Assembly: GCF_001039005.1 (NCBI RefSeq)
Contig: NZ_LDWR01000028.1
Span: forward strand, 1-64,000
Source: Burkholderia cepacia
GTDB lineage: Bacteria > Pseudomonadota > Gammaproteobacteria > Burkholderiales > Burkholderiaceae
Length of the DNA stretch: 64,000 bases
Direction of reading: 5' to 3'
Shown here: positions 51,909-61,800 of the stretch, in pieces
Position numbering within the stretch: the first letter of the stretch is position 1
Layout: each line of letters opens with the position of its first letter
Position numbers and translations under genes: made by a program
The notes under the pieces: model-generated
The model's database searches: none
Seen by the model: only the letters and a program-made list of their open reading frames with translations
What the model was told of the DNA's origin: nothing

Positions 51909-54467
51909 TCAGTCGAGCGGCCAGACCTCGCGGCTTGCTGCCCTTACCGCCTGTGCCGAATCGAGCGCGAGCAGATCCTGCGCGCGCTGACGGCACAACT
52001 GGTAATCGAGACGGCGCACCCGCGCCTTGATGCCCGGCACCGACACGGGGTCGACCGACAGTTCGGTCACACCGAGGCCCACCAGAATCGGCACCGCGAG
52101 CGGATCGCCGCCGAGCGCGCCGCACACGCCGACCCACTTGCCGTGCTTCCCGGCGCCGCGCACCGCGATGTCGATCAGGCGCAGCACGGCCGGATGCAGG
52201 CCGTCGGACTGCGCGGCCAGATCGGCCTGGCAGCGGTCCATCGCGAGCGTGTACTGCGTCAGGTCGTTGGTGCCGATCGACAGGAAATCCGCGTGTTGCG
52301 CGAGCTGGTCGGCCAGCAGCGCGGCCGACGGCACTTCGATCATCACGCCGACCTCGATCGGCTCGGTGCGGCCCTGCGCACGCGCGAATTCGTCGATGCG
52401 CTTTCTCAGCCGCACGAGTTCGCCCGCGTCGGTGACCATCGGCAGCAGGATGCGCACCGCGCCGAACGGCTTCACCGCGAGCAGGCCCTGCAGCTGATCG
52501 TCGAGCAGATCGGGGCGCACCTGCGCGAGGCGAATGCCGCGCAGGCCGAGCGCCGGGTTCGGTTCGGGCGGCAGCGTCAGGTAGTCGACTTCCTTGTCGG
52601 CGCCGACGTCGAGCGTGCGGATGATCGCCGCGCGGCCCTGCAGCGCGTCGACGATCGACTGGTAGCTCTGCTGGTGTTCGACGACCGTCGGCGCGGCCTG
52701 GCGATGGATGAACATTAATTCGGTGCGCAGCAGCCCGACCGCGTCCGCGCCGTTGTCGACCGCGGTGTTCGCGTCGTCGAGCGTCGCGATGTTCGCGGCG
52801 ACCTCGATCGCGCGGCCGTCGACCGTCTCGGCGCCAACACCTGCCAGTTGCCGGTTCGCTTCGCGCACGCCGTCCAGGCGCTGGCGCTCGTGGCGCGCGC
52901 GTTCGACGTCGAGTGCGGTCGGCGCGTGTTCGAGACGGCCCGCGCTCGCATCGACGACGACCTGCGTGCCGTCCGGAATCGCGTACAGCGCGTCGCCGAC
53001 CGCAACCAGCGCGGGGATGCCGAGTTGCCGCGCGATGATCGCCGCGTGCGACGTCGCGCCGCCGCGCGCCATCACGAGCGCGGTCACGCGCTGGCGATCG
53101 AGCGACGACAGGTCCGACGGCGTGAATTCCTCGGCCGCGAGCACGGCCTCGTCGGGCAGCGCACGCGCCGCGCCGTTCGTGTGGCCGAGCGCGCGCAGCA
53201 CGCGCTTCTCGATGTCGCGCAGGTCGGCCGCGCGCTCGGCGAGCAATGCGTCGTCGAGCTTCGACAGCGTGTCGATCTGCGTGCGGATCGTCGCGCGCCA
53301 CGCGAAGCCCGCGCTCTTGCCGAGGCTGATCAGGTCGCGCGCCGCGTCGATCAGCGTCGGGTCCTCGAGCAGCACGCGATGCACCGCGAAGATGCCCGCT
53401 TCGCCGACCGCGCCGCGCGCCGACGCGTTGCGCACCGTTTCGTCGAGTTCGCCGTCGACGGCCTTCAGCGCCTGGTCGAGCTGGCGGCTTTCCGCGGCCG
53501 GCGTGCCCGATGCCTGCTCGGGCGGCACGATTTCCGCATCGTCGAGACGCACCAGCGTGCCGACCGCGATGCCGGGCGCCGCACACACGCCCGCGAGCGT
53601 GTTCGGATCAATCGGAGCGCCGACGTTGCGCGCAACCATCTGCGGCGCGGGCGACCTCAGCCGCGCCGGTTTTTCCTCGACTTCGCCGTGCGCTTCGCGC
53701 AGCAGTTCGTGCTCGACCGCATCGACGGCCTGCTGCGCATGCGCGCCGCGGCCGATGAGTTCGACCGTCGCGCCTTCGCCGGCGCCGAGGCCGAGCAGGC
53801 CGACGACGCTCGCGATCGACGCGTTGCGGCCGTCGAACCGCACGTCGACGGTCGCGTCGAACCCGCGCACGGCTTCGCGTGCACGCGCGGCCGGCCGCGC
53901 ATGCAGGCCGCCCGGCTGCGCCAGCACGATCTCGCGGCGCACTTCGTGGTGCGCCGCCGCGCCGGCCTGCGCCGCCTGCGCGGCCGCTTCGCCCTTGCCG
54001 CGCAACGCGAGCAACGGCGTCTCGCCGGCCGTCGCGAAACCGCTTGCGCGGTCGACGACCTCGAACGCGTCGGAGTTCGCGATCGCGATCACCGACACGA
54101 GCGAATGCGCGCTGCGTGCGACCGTGTCCTGGTCGAACTCGATCAGCAGATCGCCCGCTTCGACGCGCGCGCCGGCTTCGACGTGCGCGGCGAAGCCCTG
54201 CCCGTTCAGCTCGACGGTGTCGATGCCGATGTGCAGCAGCACCTCCGCGCCTTGCGGCGTCGTGATCGTCACCGCGTGACCCGTGCGCGCGAGATGCGAC
54301 ACGATGCCCGCGCACGGCGCGACGAGCTTGCCCGCGAGCGGATCGATGCCGATGCCGTCGCCGAACATCCCGCCGGAGAACACCGGATCGGGCACGTCGG
54401 CCAGCGCGACGATCGGCCCCGTCAGCGGGGCAAGCAGGACGATCTGATCGTGGGTGGGGCTCTTCAA
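51909..54467 (-). CDS. PTS EIIA-HPr-EI fusion protein
   Basis: One 852-residue polypeptide carries three phosphotransfer domains. EIIA of the glucose type spans about residues 1-150, with its His in LLHIGIDTV. HPr spans about 170-260, with His in PGGLHARPAA and a serine at the regulatory position in ASIASVVG. Enzyme I fills about 290-850, with phospho-His in GGATSHAAIIAR and the PEP site in DVGADKEVDYL. It thus gives NagE a complete private PEP relay. A TTG start at 54467 has GAGGAG at the right distance; an ATG at 54491 does not. It lies 89 bases upstream of nagE. Confidence 0.94.
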   Translation of the reverse strand: MKSPTHDQIVLLAPLTGPIVALADVPDPVFSGGMFGDGIGIDPLAGKLVAPCAGIVSHLARTGHAVTITTPQGAEVLLHIGIDTVELNGQGFAAHVEAGARVEAGDLLIEFDQDTVARSAHSLVSVIAIANSDAFEVVDRASGFATAGETPLLALRGKGEAAAQAAQAGAAAHHEVRREIVLAQPGGLHARPAARAREAVRGFDATVDVRFDGRNASIASVVGLLGLGAGEGATVELIGRGAHAQQAVDAVEHELLREAHGEVEEKPARLRSPAPQMVARNVGAPIDPNTLAGVCAAPGIAVGTLVRLDDAEIVPPEQASGTPAAESRQLDQALKAVDGELDETVRNASARGAVGEAGIFAVHRVLLEDPTLIDAARDLISLGKSAGFAWRATIRTQIDTLSKLDDALLAERAADLRDIEKRVLRALGHTNGAARALPDEAVLAAEEFTPSDLSSLDRQRVTALVMARGGATSHAAIIARQLGIPALVAVGDALYAIPDGTQVVVDASAGRLEHAPTALDVERARHERQRLDGVREANRQLAGVGAETVDGRAIEVAANIATLDDANTAVDNGADAVGLLRTELMFIHRQAAPTVVEHQQSYQSIVDALQGRAAIIRTLDVGADKEVDYLTLPPEPNPALGLRGIRLAQVRPDLLDDQLQGLLAVKPFGAVRILLPMVTDAGELVRLRKRIDEFARAQGRTEPIEVGVMIEVPSAALLADQLAQHADFLSIGTNDLTQYTLAMDRCQADLAAQSDGLHPAVLRLIDIAVRGAGKHGKWVGVCGALGGDPLAVPILVGLGVTELSVDPVSVPGIKARVRRLDYQLCRQRAQDLLALDSAQAVRAASREVWPLD

Positions 54468-54506
54468 CTGGGACTCCTCGGCGCGTCTCATCGGCTGTCT
54501 CGGCTA

Positions 54507-55514
54507 TCAGTGCGTTTCGGTGACTTTGTTCAGGTGGCGCGGCGTGTCGGGATTGCGGCCGCGCGCGACGGCGAGATCCGCCGCCATCACGTAGAACGAA
54601 AGAATGGCGGCGATCGGGTCGAGCGCCGAATGGGCGGACTGCGCGAGCGGCAGCGTCGCGCCGGGCGTGCCGGCGGGCGCCGCGAGCAGCACGGCGGCGC
54701 CGCGTGCACGCATGTCTTCAGCGAGCTGCAGGAGGCCGGCCTGCTCGGGCCCCGGCGGCGCGAACACGAGCAGCGGATAGTCGCGGTCGATCAGCTCCAT
54801 CGGGCCGTGACGGACTTCGGCGCTCGAGAACGCCTCGGCCTGGATGCCGGACGTTTCCTTCAGTTTCAGCGCGGCTTCCTGCGCGATGGCCAGACCGAGG
54901 CCGCGGCCGATGACGATCATCCGCTCGATGCCCTCGAGCGCGGCGACGGCCGGCGACCAGTCGAGCCGGCCGGCCTGCGCGAGCACGTCGGGCAGGCCGC
55001 GCAGCGCGCTCACCAGCGCGGCGTCGCGCTGCCAGTAGGCAACGATCTGCGCGGACAGCGACAGCATCGCGATATAGCTCTTCGTCGCGGCGACCGACAG
55101 TTCGGGGCCGGCGAGCAGCGGCAACTGGTGCTCGCACGCGTCGGCGAGCGGCGACGGCAGCACGTTCACGGCGGCGACGGTGCGCGCGCCGGCTTCGCGC
55201 AGCGCGGCCATCGTGTTGACGAGATCGGGGCTCTTGCCCGACTGGGAGAATGCAATCGCGAGCTGGTCCTGCACCTTCAGCGGCGCCTGCTGCAGCGTCG
55301 CGACCGACATCGGCAGCGAGGCGACCGGCACGCCGAGGCGGCTCATCGTCAGGCTCGCGAAATAGCTCGCGGCGTGATCCGAGCTGCCGCGCGCGACCGT
55401 CAGCGCAACGGCCGGCGGGTGATCGAGCAATTGGCCGGCGAGCGCTTCGACGCGCGTGGTGTCGGCGATCTGCGCGGCGACGACCTGGGCGGACTCGCGC
55501 GCTTCCTTAAGCAT
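54507..55514 (-). CDS. SIS-domain glucosamine-6-phosphate deaminase (NagB-II type)
   Basis: A 335-residue protein with two SIS domains, like the isomerase half of glucosamine-6-phosphate synthase but without the glutaminase part. The first block is TVARGSSDHAASYFAS and the second IGRGLGLAIAQEAALKLKE, with the GPMELI loop. In sugar-catabolic operons such proteins replace NagB and deaminate glucosamine 6-phosphate to fructose 6-phosphate; no classic nagB is seen here. The ATG at 55514 overlaps the end of nagA by eight bases. A TTG at 55523 has better spacing from the AAGGAG box and is a real alternative. Confidence 0.88.
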   Translation of the reverse strand: MLKEARESAQVVAAQIADTTRVEALAGQLLDHPPAVALTVARGSSDHAASYFASLTMSRLGVPVASLPMSVATLQQAPLKVQDQLAIAFSQSGKSPDLVNTMAALREAGARTVAAVNVLPSPLADACEHQLPLLAGPELSVAATKSYIAMLSLSAQIVAYWQRDAALVSALRGLPDVLAQAGRLDWSPAVAALEGIERMIVIGRGLGLAIAQEAALKLKETSGIQAEAFSSAEVRHGPMELIDRDYPLLVFAPPGPEQAGLLQLAEDMRARGAAVLLAAPAGTPGATLPLAQSAHSALDPIAAILSFYVMAADLAVARGRNPDTPRHLNKVTETH

Positions 55515-56610
55515 ATTCGACAATCGATTCTCCTTCGACGTAGGTCGCGGTGAGGTTCAGGTCGCGATCGAACACCGCGAGGTCGGCCCATGCGCCGCGC
55601 TCGAGGCGGCCGCGATCGGCGACGCCGAGGTAGTCGGCCGCATAACGCGACATCCGGTTCGACACGTCGGCGATCGGCAGGCCGAGCGACACGAGGTTGC
55701 GCAGCGCCTGGTCCATCGTCAGCGTGCTGCCGGCGAGCGTGCCGTCGGCCAGCCGCACGCCGCCGAGGCACTTCGTCACGTGCTGGCTGCCGAGCCGGTA
55801 TTCGCCGTCGGGCATGCCCGTTGCGGACGTGCTGTCGGTCACGACGTACAGGCGCGGGATCGCGCGCAGCGCGGCACGAATCGCGCCCGGGTGCACGTGC
55901 AGCAGGTCGGGAATGATTTCCGCGTATTCGGCATGCGCCAGCGCCGCGCCGACCAGGCCCGGGTTGCGGTGATGTAGCGGCGACATCGCGTTGAACAGGT
56001 GCGTGAAGCCGCATGCGCCGTGCTTGAGCGCGGCGACGGCGTCGTCGTAGGTCGCGAGCGAGTGGCCGAGCTGCACGCGCACGCCGCGCGCGGCCATCTC
56101 GCCGATGATCTCGATGTGGCCGGCGATTTCCGGTGCGAGCGTGACGACCCGGATCGGCGCGATCGACAGGTACTTCAGCACTTCGTCGAGCACGGCCGAC
56201 ACGGCCGCGTCGGGCTGCGCGCCGAGCTTGCCGGGGTTGATGTACGGCCCTTCGAGGTGCACGCCGAGCACGCGCGCGCCGCCCGGCGTGCGGGTGCGCG
56301 CAACGGTGCCGAGGTTGCCGACGACCTTCATCAGTTCGTCGCGCGGCGCGGTCATCGTCGTCGCGAGCAGGCTCGTCGTGCCGAATTGCGCGTGCGTGCG
56401 GGCGATCGTCTCGATCGCGTCGCCGCCTTCCATCACGTCGGCGCCGCCGCCGCCGTGCACGTGCAGGTCGATGAAACCCGGCAGGATGTACGGCGCGTCG
56501 TTCTTCGCGGGATCGACGGGCTTGCCGTCGAGCGTGGTGATGCGGCCGTTCTCGCTATCGAGCGAACCGTGAATCCAGCCGTCGGGGGTGAGGATGTTTC
56601 CAGTCAGCAT
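55507..56610 (-). CDS. nagA: N-acetylglucosamine-6-phosphate deacetylase
   Basis: NagA removes the acetyl group from GlcNAc-6-phosphate. The 367-residue amidohydrolase has the metal site ILPGFIDLHVHGGGGADVMEG, HLEGPYINPGKLGAQ with the second metal Glu, and the catalytic Asp region YVVTDSTSATGMPDGEYRLG (written as key blocks). The ATG at 56610 follows an AAGAGAA box; the open frame extends further upstream only as a shadow of nagR. It overlaps the deaminase gene and lies 98 bases downstream of nagR. Confidence 0.96.
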   Translation of the reverse strand: MLTGNILTPDGWIHGSLDSENGRITTLDGKPVDPAKNDAPYILPGFIDLHVHGGGGADVMEGGDAIETIARTHAQFGTTSLLATTMTAPRDELMKVVGNLGTVARTRTPGGARVLGVHLEGPYINPGKLGAQPDAAVSAVLDEVLKYLSIAPIRVVTLAPEIAGHIEIIGEMAARGVRVQLGHSLATYDDAVAALKHGACGFTHLFNAMSPLHHRNPGLVGAALAHAEYAEIIPDLLHVHPGAIRAALRAIPRLYVVTDSTSATGMPDGEYRLGSQHVTKCLGGVRLADGTLAGSTLTMDQALRNLVSLGLPIADVSNRMSRYAADYLGVADRGRLERGAWADLAVFDRDLNLTATYVEGESIVEYA

Positions 56611-56708
56611 GACGTTCTCTTGATGATCTGGTGACGCGGGCATCCGCGTCGTGATTTGCAAATCCGTGTCGTTGCTTCGCGCCTGTCGCGCGCGGGCAGT
56701 CTCGCGCG

Positions 56709-57443
56709 TCAGCGTTTCAGTTCGGCGACGAAGTCGTAATAGTCGTCGCGGCAATACGTTTCGGATACTTCGATCGCGCGCTGGTCGGCACCGTAGCCGA
56801 TGCGCGTGATCACGAGCAGCGCCGAGCCCGGCTTCACCGCCATCCATTTCGCGATCGCGTGCGTCGCGTTCGCCGCGCGAAAGTGCTGCAGCGCGCGTAC
56901 GACGGTCATCCCGCGCGCTTCGAGGTATTCGTACAACGATGCGCCGAGCGCCTGCGGATCGGGTACCACCGCGGCCGGCAGCGTCGAATGCTCGACCGCC
57001 ATCACGATGCCGTCCGCGCGGCGCAGCCGTTCGAGCCGCGCCACCGTCGCGCCGGGCGCGAGACCGAGACGCGTGAGCTCGTCGCGGGTGGCGGCGCGCA
57101 GCGTGCGCGACAGCCATACCGAATCGGGCACGAAACCGCGCTGCCGCATCTTCGCGGTGAAGCCGACGAGACGCGACAGCGGATCGGCGACGCGCGGCGT
57201 GATGAAGCTGCCCGCCCCGCGCGCCCGCTTGATCAGCCCCTGCTCGACCAGCAGCGCGAGTGCGCGGCGTGCCGTGATCCGCGATACGCCGACCGACACC
57301 GACAGCAGCCGCTCCGACGGCAGTGCCTCGCCGGCCTGCCACGCGCCGCCGTGTATCGCGCTCGCCAGGTTGCGGGCGATCTGCAGATAAAGCGGCGTGT
57401 CGTTGAGCGGATCGGGCGCCAGTTCGGACCAGCTGGTTTCCAT
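56709..57443 (-). CDS. nagR: GntR/HutC family regulator of the nag genes
   Basis: A 244-residue repressor with an N-terminal winged helix (about residues 14-85; SERLLSVSVGVSRITARRAL is the recognition part) and a UTRA ligand domain (about 100-240). In the DasR/YvoA/NagR branch the ligand is usually GlcNAc-6-phosphate or glucosamine-6-phosphate, and binding releases the operator. A GGAG box stands before the ATG at 57443. It is the first gene of the minus-strand nag operon and probably represses itself through the palindrome at 57507-57532. Confidence 0.9.
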   Translation of the reverse strand: METSWSELAPDPLNDTPLYLQIARNLASAIHGGAWQAGEALPSERLLSVSVGVSRITARRALALLVEQGLIKRARGAGSFITPRVADPLSRLVGFTAKMRQRGFVPDSVWLSRTLRAATRDELTRLGLAPGATVARLERLRRADGIVMAVEHSTLPAAVVPDPQALGASLYEYLEARGMTVVRALQHFRAANATHAIAKWMAVKPGSALLVITRIGYGADQRAIEVSETYCRDDYYDFVAELKR

Positions 57444-57506
57444 GTGTCTCCGGGTGTCGGACGACGACCTCGGGCCGTCGAAAGTGAACGCATTATATAA
57501 CCACCA

Positions 57507-57532
57507 TAATACCAGTCAACGAACTGGTATTA
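57507..57532. promoter_or_regulatory. NagR operator, perfect inverted repeat
   Basis: TAATACCAGT, six bases, ACTGGTATTA: ten-base perfect arms 64 bases upstream of the nagR ATG. Two further TGGTATGC half-sites lie at 57630-57637 and 57716-57723. The rest of the 316-base gap 57444-57759 shows no gene. Confidence 0.75.
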
Positions 57533-57759
57533 GCGGTGCAAAAATCGCCGGAAGCCTTGTCCGGCAAGCGTTTTAGTATCGACAAAGCCTTTGTTTACAA
57601 CGCAGTGCGGGATAGGGATTTACCCGGATTGGTATGCAAGGGGACAGTTCGAGCGGCCGGTTTGCCGGGTTTTCGGGCGTCGAAATCAGACCGGAATAGA
57701 ACCACTTGGGGCGACTGGTATGCATCACGCGGCGGGGGCATGCGCGAGTGCGCTTCCCG

Positions 57760-58671
57760 CTACCCGGCCGTCTTTCTCCAGGACCGGAACAACTCCAGCA
57801 GCGCGCGGCACGGCGTCGACGTCGCGCCGCCCCGCCGCCACACCGCGCCGACGTCCATCGTCGGCACGGTCACGCTGAGATTGCGGCGGCTGATCCGGTT
57901 TCCCTCCAGCGACCACGGCCGATAAACGAGATCCGAGAGGATCGTCACCCCGTGCCCGAGCGCGACGAGGCTTCTCACGGCTTCGATCGATTTGCTCTGC
58001 ATCCAGACGTTCGGCGCGATGCCGTAGCTCCCCCAGTACTTGCCGACGGTTCGCAGGTGCTCGTCCATGTCGAGCAGCAGATAGTTCTCGCGCGCGACGT
58101 CCTCGAGGGTGACGCGATGGGCGTCCTGCAACGGATGCCCCGGATGGGTCCACAGCCGGCGCGGCGAGCGAAGAATCGTCTCGTATTTCAGGTCGCCGAC
58201 TTCCGCGATATTCGACACCAGCAGCAGCGCGATATCGAGGCGATCGTCGACCAGCATGGTCTCGATGGCTTCGCGTTCGCTTTCGACGATGCTGACGCTC
58301 AGGTTGTCGAAGCGCTGGGAAATGGCGGACATCAGCGACGGCATCAGATAGGCCGAGATGGTTTCGGTCACCCCGATCCGGACATGCCCGGCGGTCTGCT
58401 CCGGCTGCTCCTGCGCGGCCGCCACGGCGCGATCGATCGACATCGTCGCGTGCTGCACATGACGCAGGAACCGCTCGCCGGCCGGTGTCAGGCGCACGCC
58501 TTTCGGATGACGCAGAAGCAGCGTGACGCCGACCGCATCCTCGAGGTTTTTCAACGCGATCGTCATCGACGATTGAGACACCGAACAAAGATTGGCCGAC
58601 TTCGAAATTTGCCCCGTATCGGCAACGGACACGAAGTATTCGATCTGGCGCAGGGTGACGTGCGTGTTCAC
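57760..58671 (-). CDS. LysR-type transcriptional regulator
   Basis: A 303-residue LysR regulator. The N-terminal winged helix (VTLRQIEYFVSVADTGQISKSANLCSVSQSSMTIALKNLE; core ISKSANLCSVSQSS) is followed by a PBP2-type ligand domain (about residues 95-300). It is transcribed away from the molybdoenzyme gene at 58855, the classic layout for a LysR protein that controls its divergent neighbour in response to a pathway metabolite. A GTG at 58671 brings the start to the normal distance from the helix-turn-helix; an ATG at 58800 would add 43 unrelated residues and overlap the promoter gap. Confidence 0.87.
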   Translation of the reverse strand: MNTHVTLRQIEYFVSVADTGQISKSANLCSVSQSSMTIALKNLEDAVGVTLLLRHPKGVRLTPAGERFLRHVQHATMSIDRAVAAAQEQPEQTAGHVRIGVTETISAYLMPSLMSAISQRFDNLSVSIVESEREAIETMLVDDRLDIALLLVSNIAEVGDLKYETILRSPRRLWTHPGHPLQDAHRVTLEDVARENYLLLDMDEHLRTVGKYWGSYGIAPNVWMQSKSIEAVRSLVALGHGVTILSDLVYRPWSLEGNRISRRNLSVTVPTMDVGAVWRRGGATSTPCRALLELFRSWRKTAG

Positions 58672-58854
58672 GAGAAAGGATCCGAGAAGTCCGGGCAGCT
58701 CCGGATCAGCACTGCCTCGAAGGTCCGAACAGTACAACAGGTCGATGGACGCGATATTGATTCTATATATACCGGACCATCGAAAGGATGAATTTGTCAT
58801 GGCTGCCGCCGCTTCCTAGCATAGTCGCAAACATGAAGCGGACGATGCAAACCG
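58672..58854. promoter_or_regulatory. divergent promoter gap, LysR regulator / molybdoenzyme operon
   Basis: A 183-base gap whose centre (58750-58800) is AT-rich for this genome, with TATATATA at about 58764-58771. LysR T-N11-A sites are likely here but too loose to place by eye. Confidence 0.4.
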
Positions 58855-61800
58855 ATGGAGACGCAGGAAAAGAAGGGCTACTGCACGTTGTGCCGGTCGC
58901 GATGCGGCACGATCAACGTCGTGCGTGGCGACATGATGATCAAGGTCCGACCCGACGATACGCACCCGACCGGCCACGCGATGTGCATGAAGGGGAAAGC
59001 AGCCCCCGAACTCGTGCATAACCCGAACCGCGTGCTGTATCCGATGCGCCGCACGCGCCCGAAGGATGCCGTCGATCCCGGCTGGCAACGCATCGGCTGG
59101 GACGAAGCGCTGTCCGAGATCGCGGAGCGTCTCGCGTATTTCAAGCGGGAAAACGGCGCCGAGTCGGTCGCCTTCGGCGTCACCACGCCCAGCGGCACGC
59201 CGATGAGCGACAGCATCGACTGGGTCGAGCGATTCGTCTGGTTGTTCGAAAGTCCGAATATTTGCTATGCGACCGAGATCTGCAACTGGCACAAGGACAG
59301 CGCGCATGCCTTTACGTTCGGCTGCGGCATTCCCGTCGCGGATTACCGGCATGCCGAACTCATCGTGCTGTGGGGAAACAATCCCGCCAATACCTGGCTC
59401 GCGCAGGCCGATGCGATCGCAACAGGCCGCCGCAACGGGGCCAGGCTGATCGTCGTCGATCCGCGGCCGACCGCGCTCGCACGGGAGGCCGATCTGTGGC
59501 TGCGCGTCAATCCCGGTACCGACGGCGCGCTCGCGATGGCGATCGCGCGGCAGATGATCGCGACCGGCAACGTCGACGATGCATTCGTGCGGGAATGGAC
59601 GAACGGCCCGTTGCTCGTGCGGGCCGACACCGGGCGGTTTCTGCGCGAGCGGGACCTCGACGGCGATGCGTCGGGCAACCGCTATGTGCTGTGGAACGAG
59701 ACGCTCGAGCGGCTGGAACTCGCCGAAGAGGAAACCGCGCCCCGGCCTGCCGACCTGTTGATGACCGGCGTGCGCCGCGTGGCGATCCGGGATGCGGCGG
59801 GCCGCTGCGTGGACGTGGACTGCACGCCGGCCTTCGACCTCTATTCGAAGGCGCTCGATGCCTATACGCCAGACTATGCGGCCACGATCACCGGCGTCGA
59901 CGCAGCCGACATCGTGAAGGCCGCTGAAATGCTGCGGCCGCATCAGGCCATTGCCTATCACGCATGGTCGGGCGTCGGCATGCACACCAATGCCACGCAG
60001 ACCGAGCGATCCATCGCGACGATGTATGCGTTGACGGGTGCATTCGACACGCGCGGCTCGAATCGGGCATGGACGAAGCAGCCGGCCAACGCGGTCAGCA
60101 GCTACGCGATGTTGAACCCGCGGCAACGCGCGAAAGCGCTCGGCCTTGCGGAGCGGCCGCTCGGCCCTCCCGCGCAAGGCTGGGTAACGGCACGCGACGT
60201 CTATCGCGCCATTCTCGACGGGGAACCCTACCGCGTGCGCGCGCTGTTCGCGTTCGGCACGAACATGGTGCTGTCCCAGGCGGATGGCGGCCTCGCGCAC
60301 GATGCGCTCTGCGCGCTCGATTTCCATGTTCACTGCGATCTCTTCGAGACGCCGTCGTCACGCTATGCGGACATCCTGCTTCCGGTGAACACGCCGTGGG
60401 AACGGGAAGGTCTGCGACTCGGTTTCGAGATCGACGAGCGCGCGGTCGAACTCGTGCAGTTGAGGCAGCGCATGGTGCCGCCGCGAGGCGAGAGCCGGGC
60501 CGACTACGACATCGTCTTCGACCTGGCCGTGCGGCTCGGGATGCAGGACGCGTTCTTCGGCGGCAGCATCGAGGCGGGATGGAATCACGTGCTCGAACCG
60601 CTCGGGCTGAACGTCGCGTCGCTGCGCGCCCATCCGGAAGGCATCTACAGGCCATTGCCGCAACGCGAGCGGCAATACGCTGCAGCGACGCCCAACGGCA
60701 TTCGCGGCTTCGACACGGAGACGCGGCGCGTCGAACTGTATTCCGAGAAATTGCATCGTCACGGCTACCCACCCGTTCCGCGGTACGTGCCGCCGCGGCA
60801 TGGCGAGGATGCGCACGCGGACAATCGCCGGCGCTTTCCCTGCACGTTGACCTCGATGAAGAACGGGTACTACTGCCACAGCCAGCATCGCGGCCTGCCG
60901 AGCCTGCGTCGCCGCGCGCCGCATCCGATAGCGGAACTCAACGACGAACTGGCGGCGGAACACGGCATCGTCGACGGCGACTGGTGCCTGATCGAAACGA
61001 CGAACGGCTCGGCGCGCTTCAAGGCGCGCGTCGTACCGGAACTGGCGCGCAACGTGATCGTGGCCGAATACGGTTGGTGGCAAGCGTGCGACGAGATCGG
61101 CCTGGACGCGCTCGCCGTGGGCGGCCGCGACAACAGCAATTTCAACCAGCTCGTGTCGGCGACGCAACTCGATCCGGTCAGCGGATCGTCGCCGCTGCGT
61201 TCCGTGCGCTGCCGCATCCGGCGCGACCAGTCGGTCGATCCGGCGCGCCGATCGTGGAAAGGCCTGCGGGACTTTGTGGTGTCCGCCATACGCGAGGAAG
61301 CGAGCGGCGTGCGAACCGTCACGTTTCGGGCCGCGGACGGCGGCGCACTGCCGGACTATTTGCCCGGTCAGCATGTGACGCTGCATATCCCGTCGCTCGG
61401 CGACGGCGGGACGACGCGCGCCTATTCGCTGACGGGCGCCGCCCGCGAAGACGATCGCCGCACTTACGCCATCTCGGTACGCCACCAGAAAGGCAGGACT
61501 GGCGACGGCACGGCGTTCGAAGGCGCGATGTCGTCCTACATTCACGGCGCGCTCGAGGTCGGTGATCCCGTCTTGCTCGGTGCGCCCGGCGGCACGTTCG
61601 TCGTGCCGCCGGCATCGCGGCAGCCCGTCGTGATGTTCGCGGGCGGCATCGGCATCACGCCGTTCATCTCGTACCTGGAATCGATCCGGGATCAGGCGGA
61701 CCGGGCGCCGGAATCGAGACTCTTCTACGCCAACCTGAACAGCAGGACGCACGCGTTCCGCGACCGCATCGAGACCTTGAAGCGGCGACTGCAGAAGCTC

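Noticed and set aside
52848..55553. A 901-codon plus-strand frame opposite the PTS fusion and deaminase genes
   Set aside because: Antisense to three clearly identified domains (EIIA, HPr, EI) and the SIS protein; no motif of its own.
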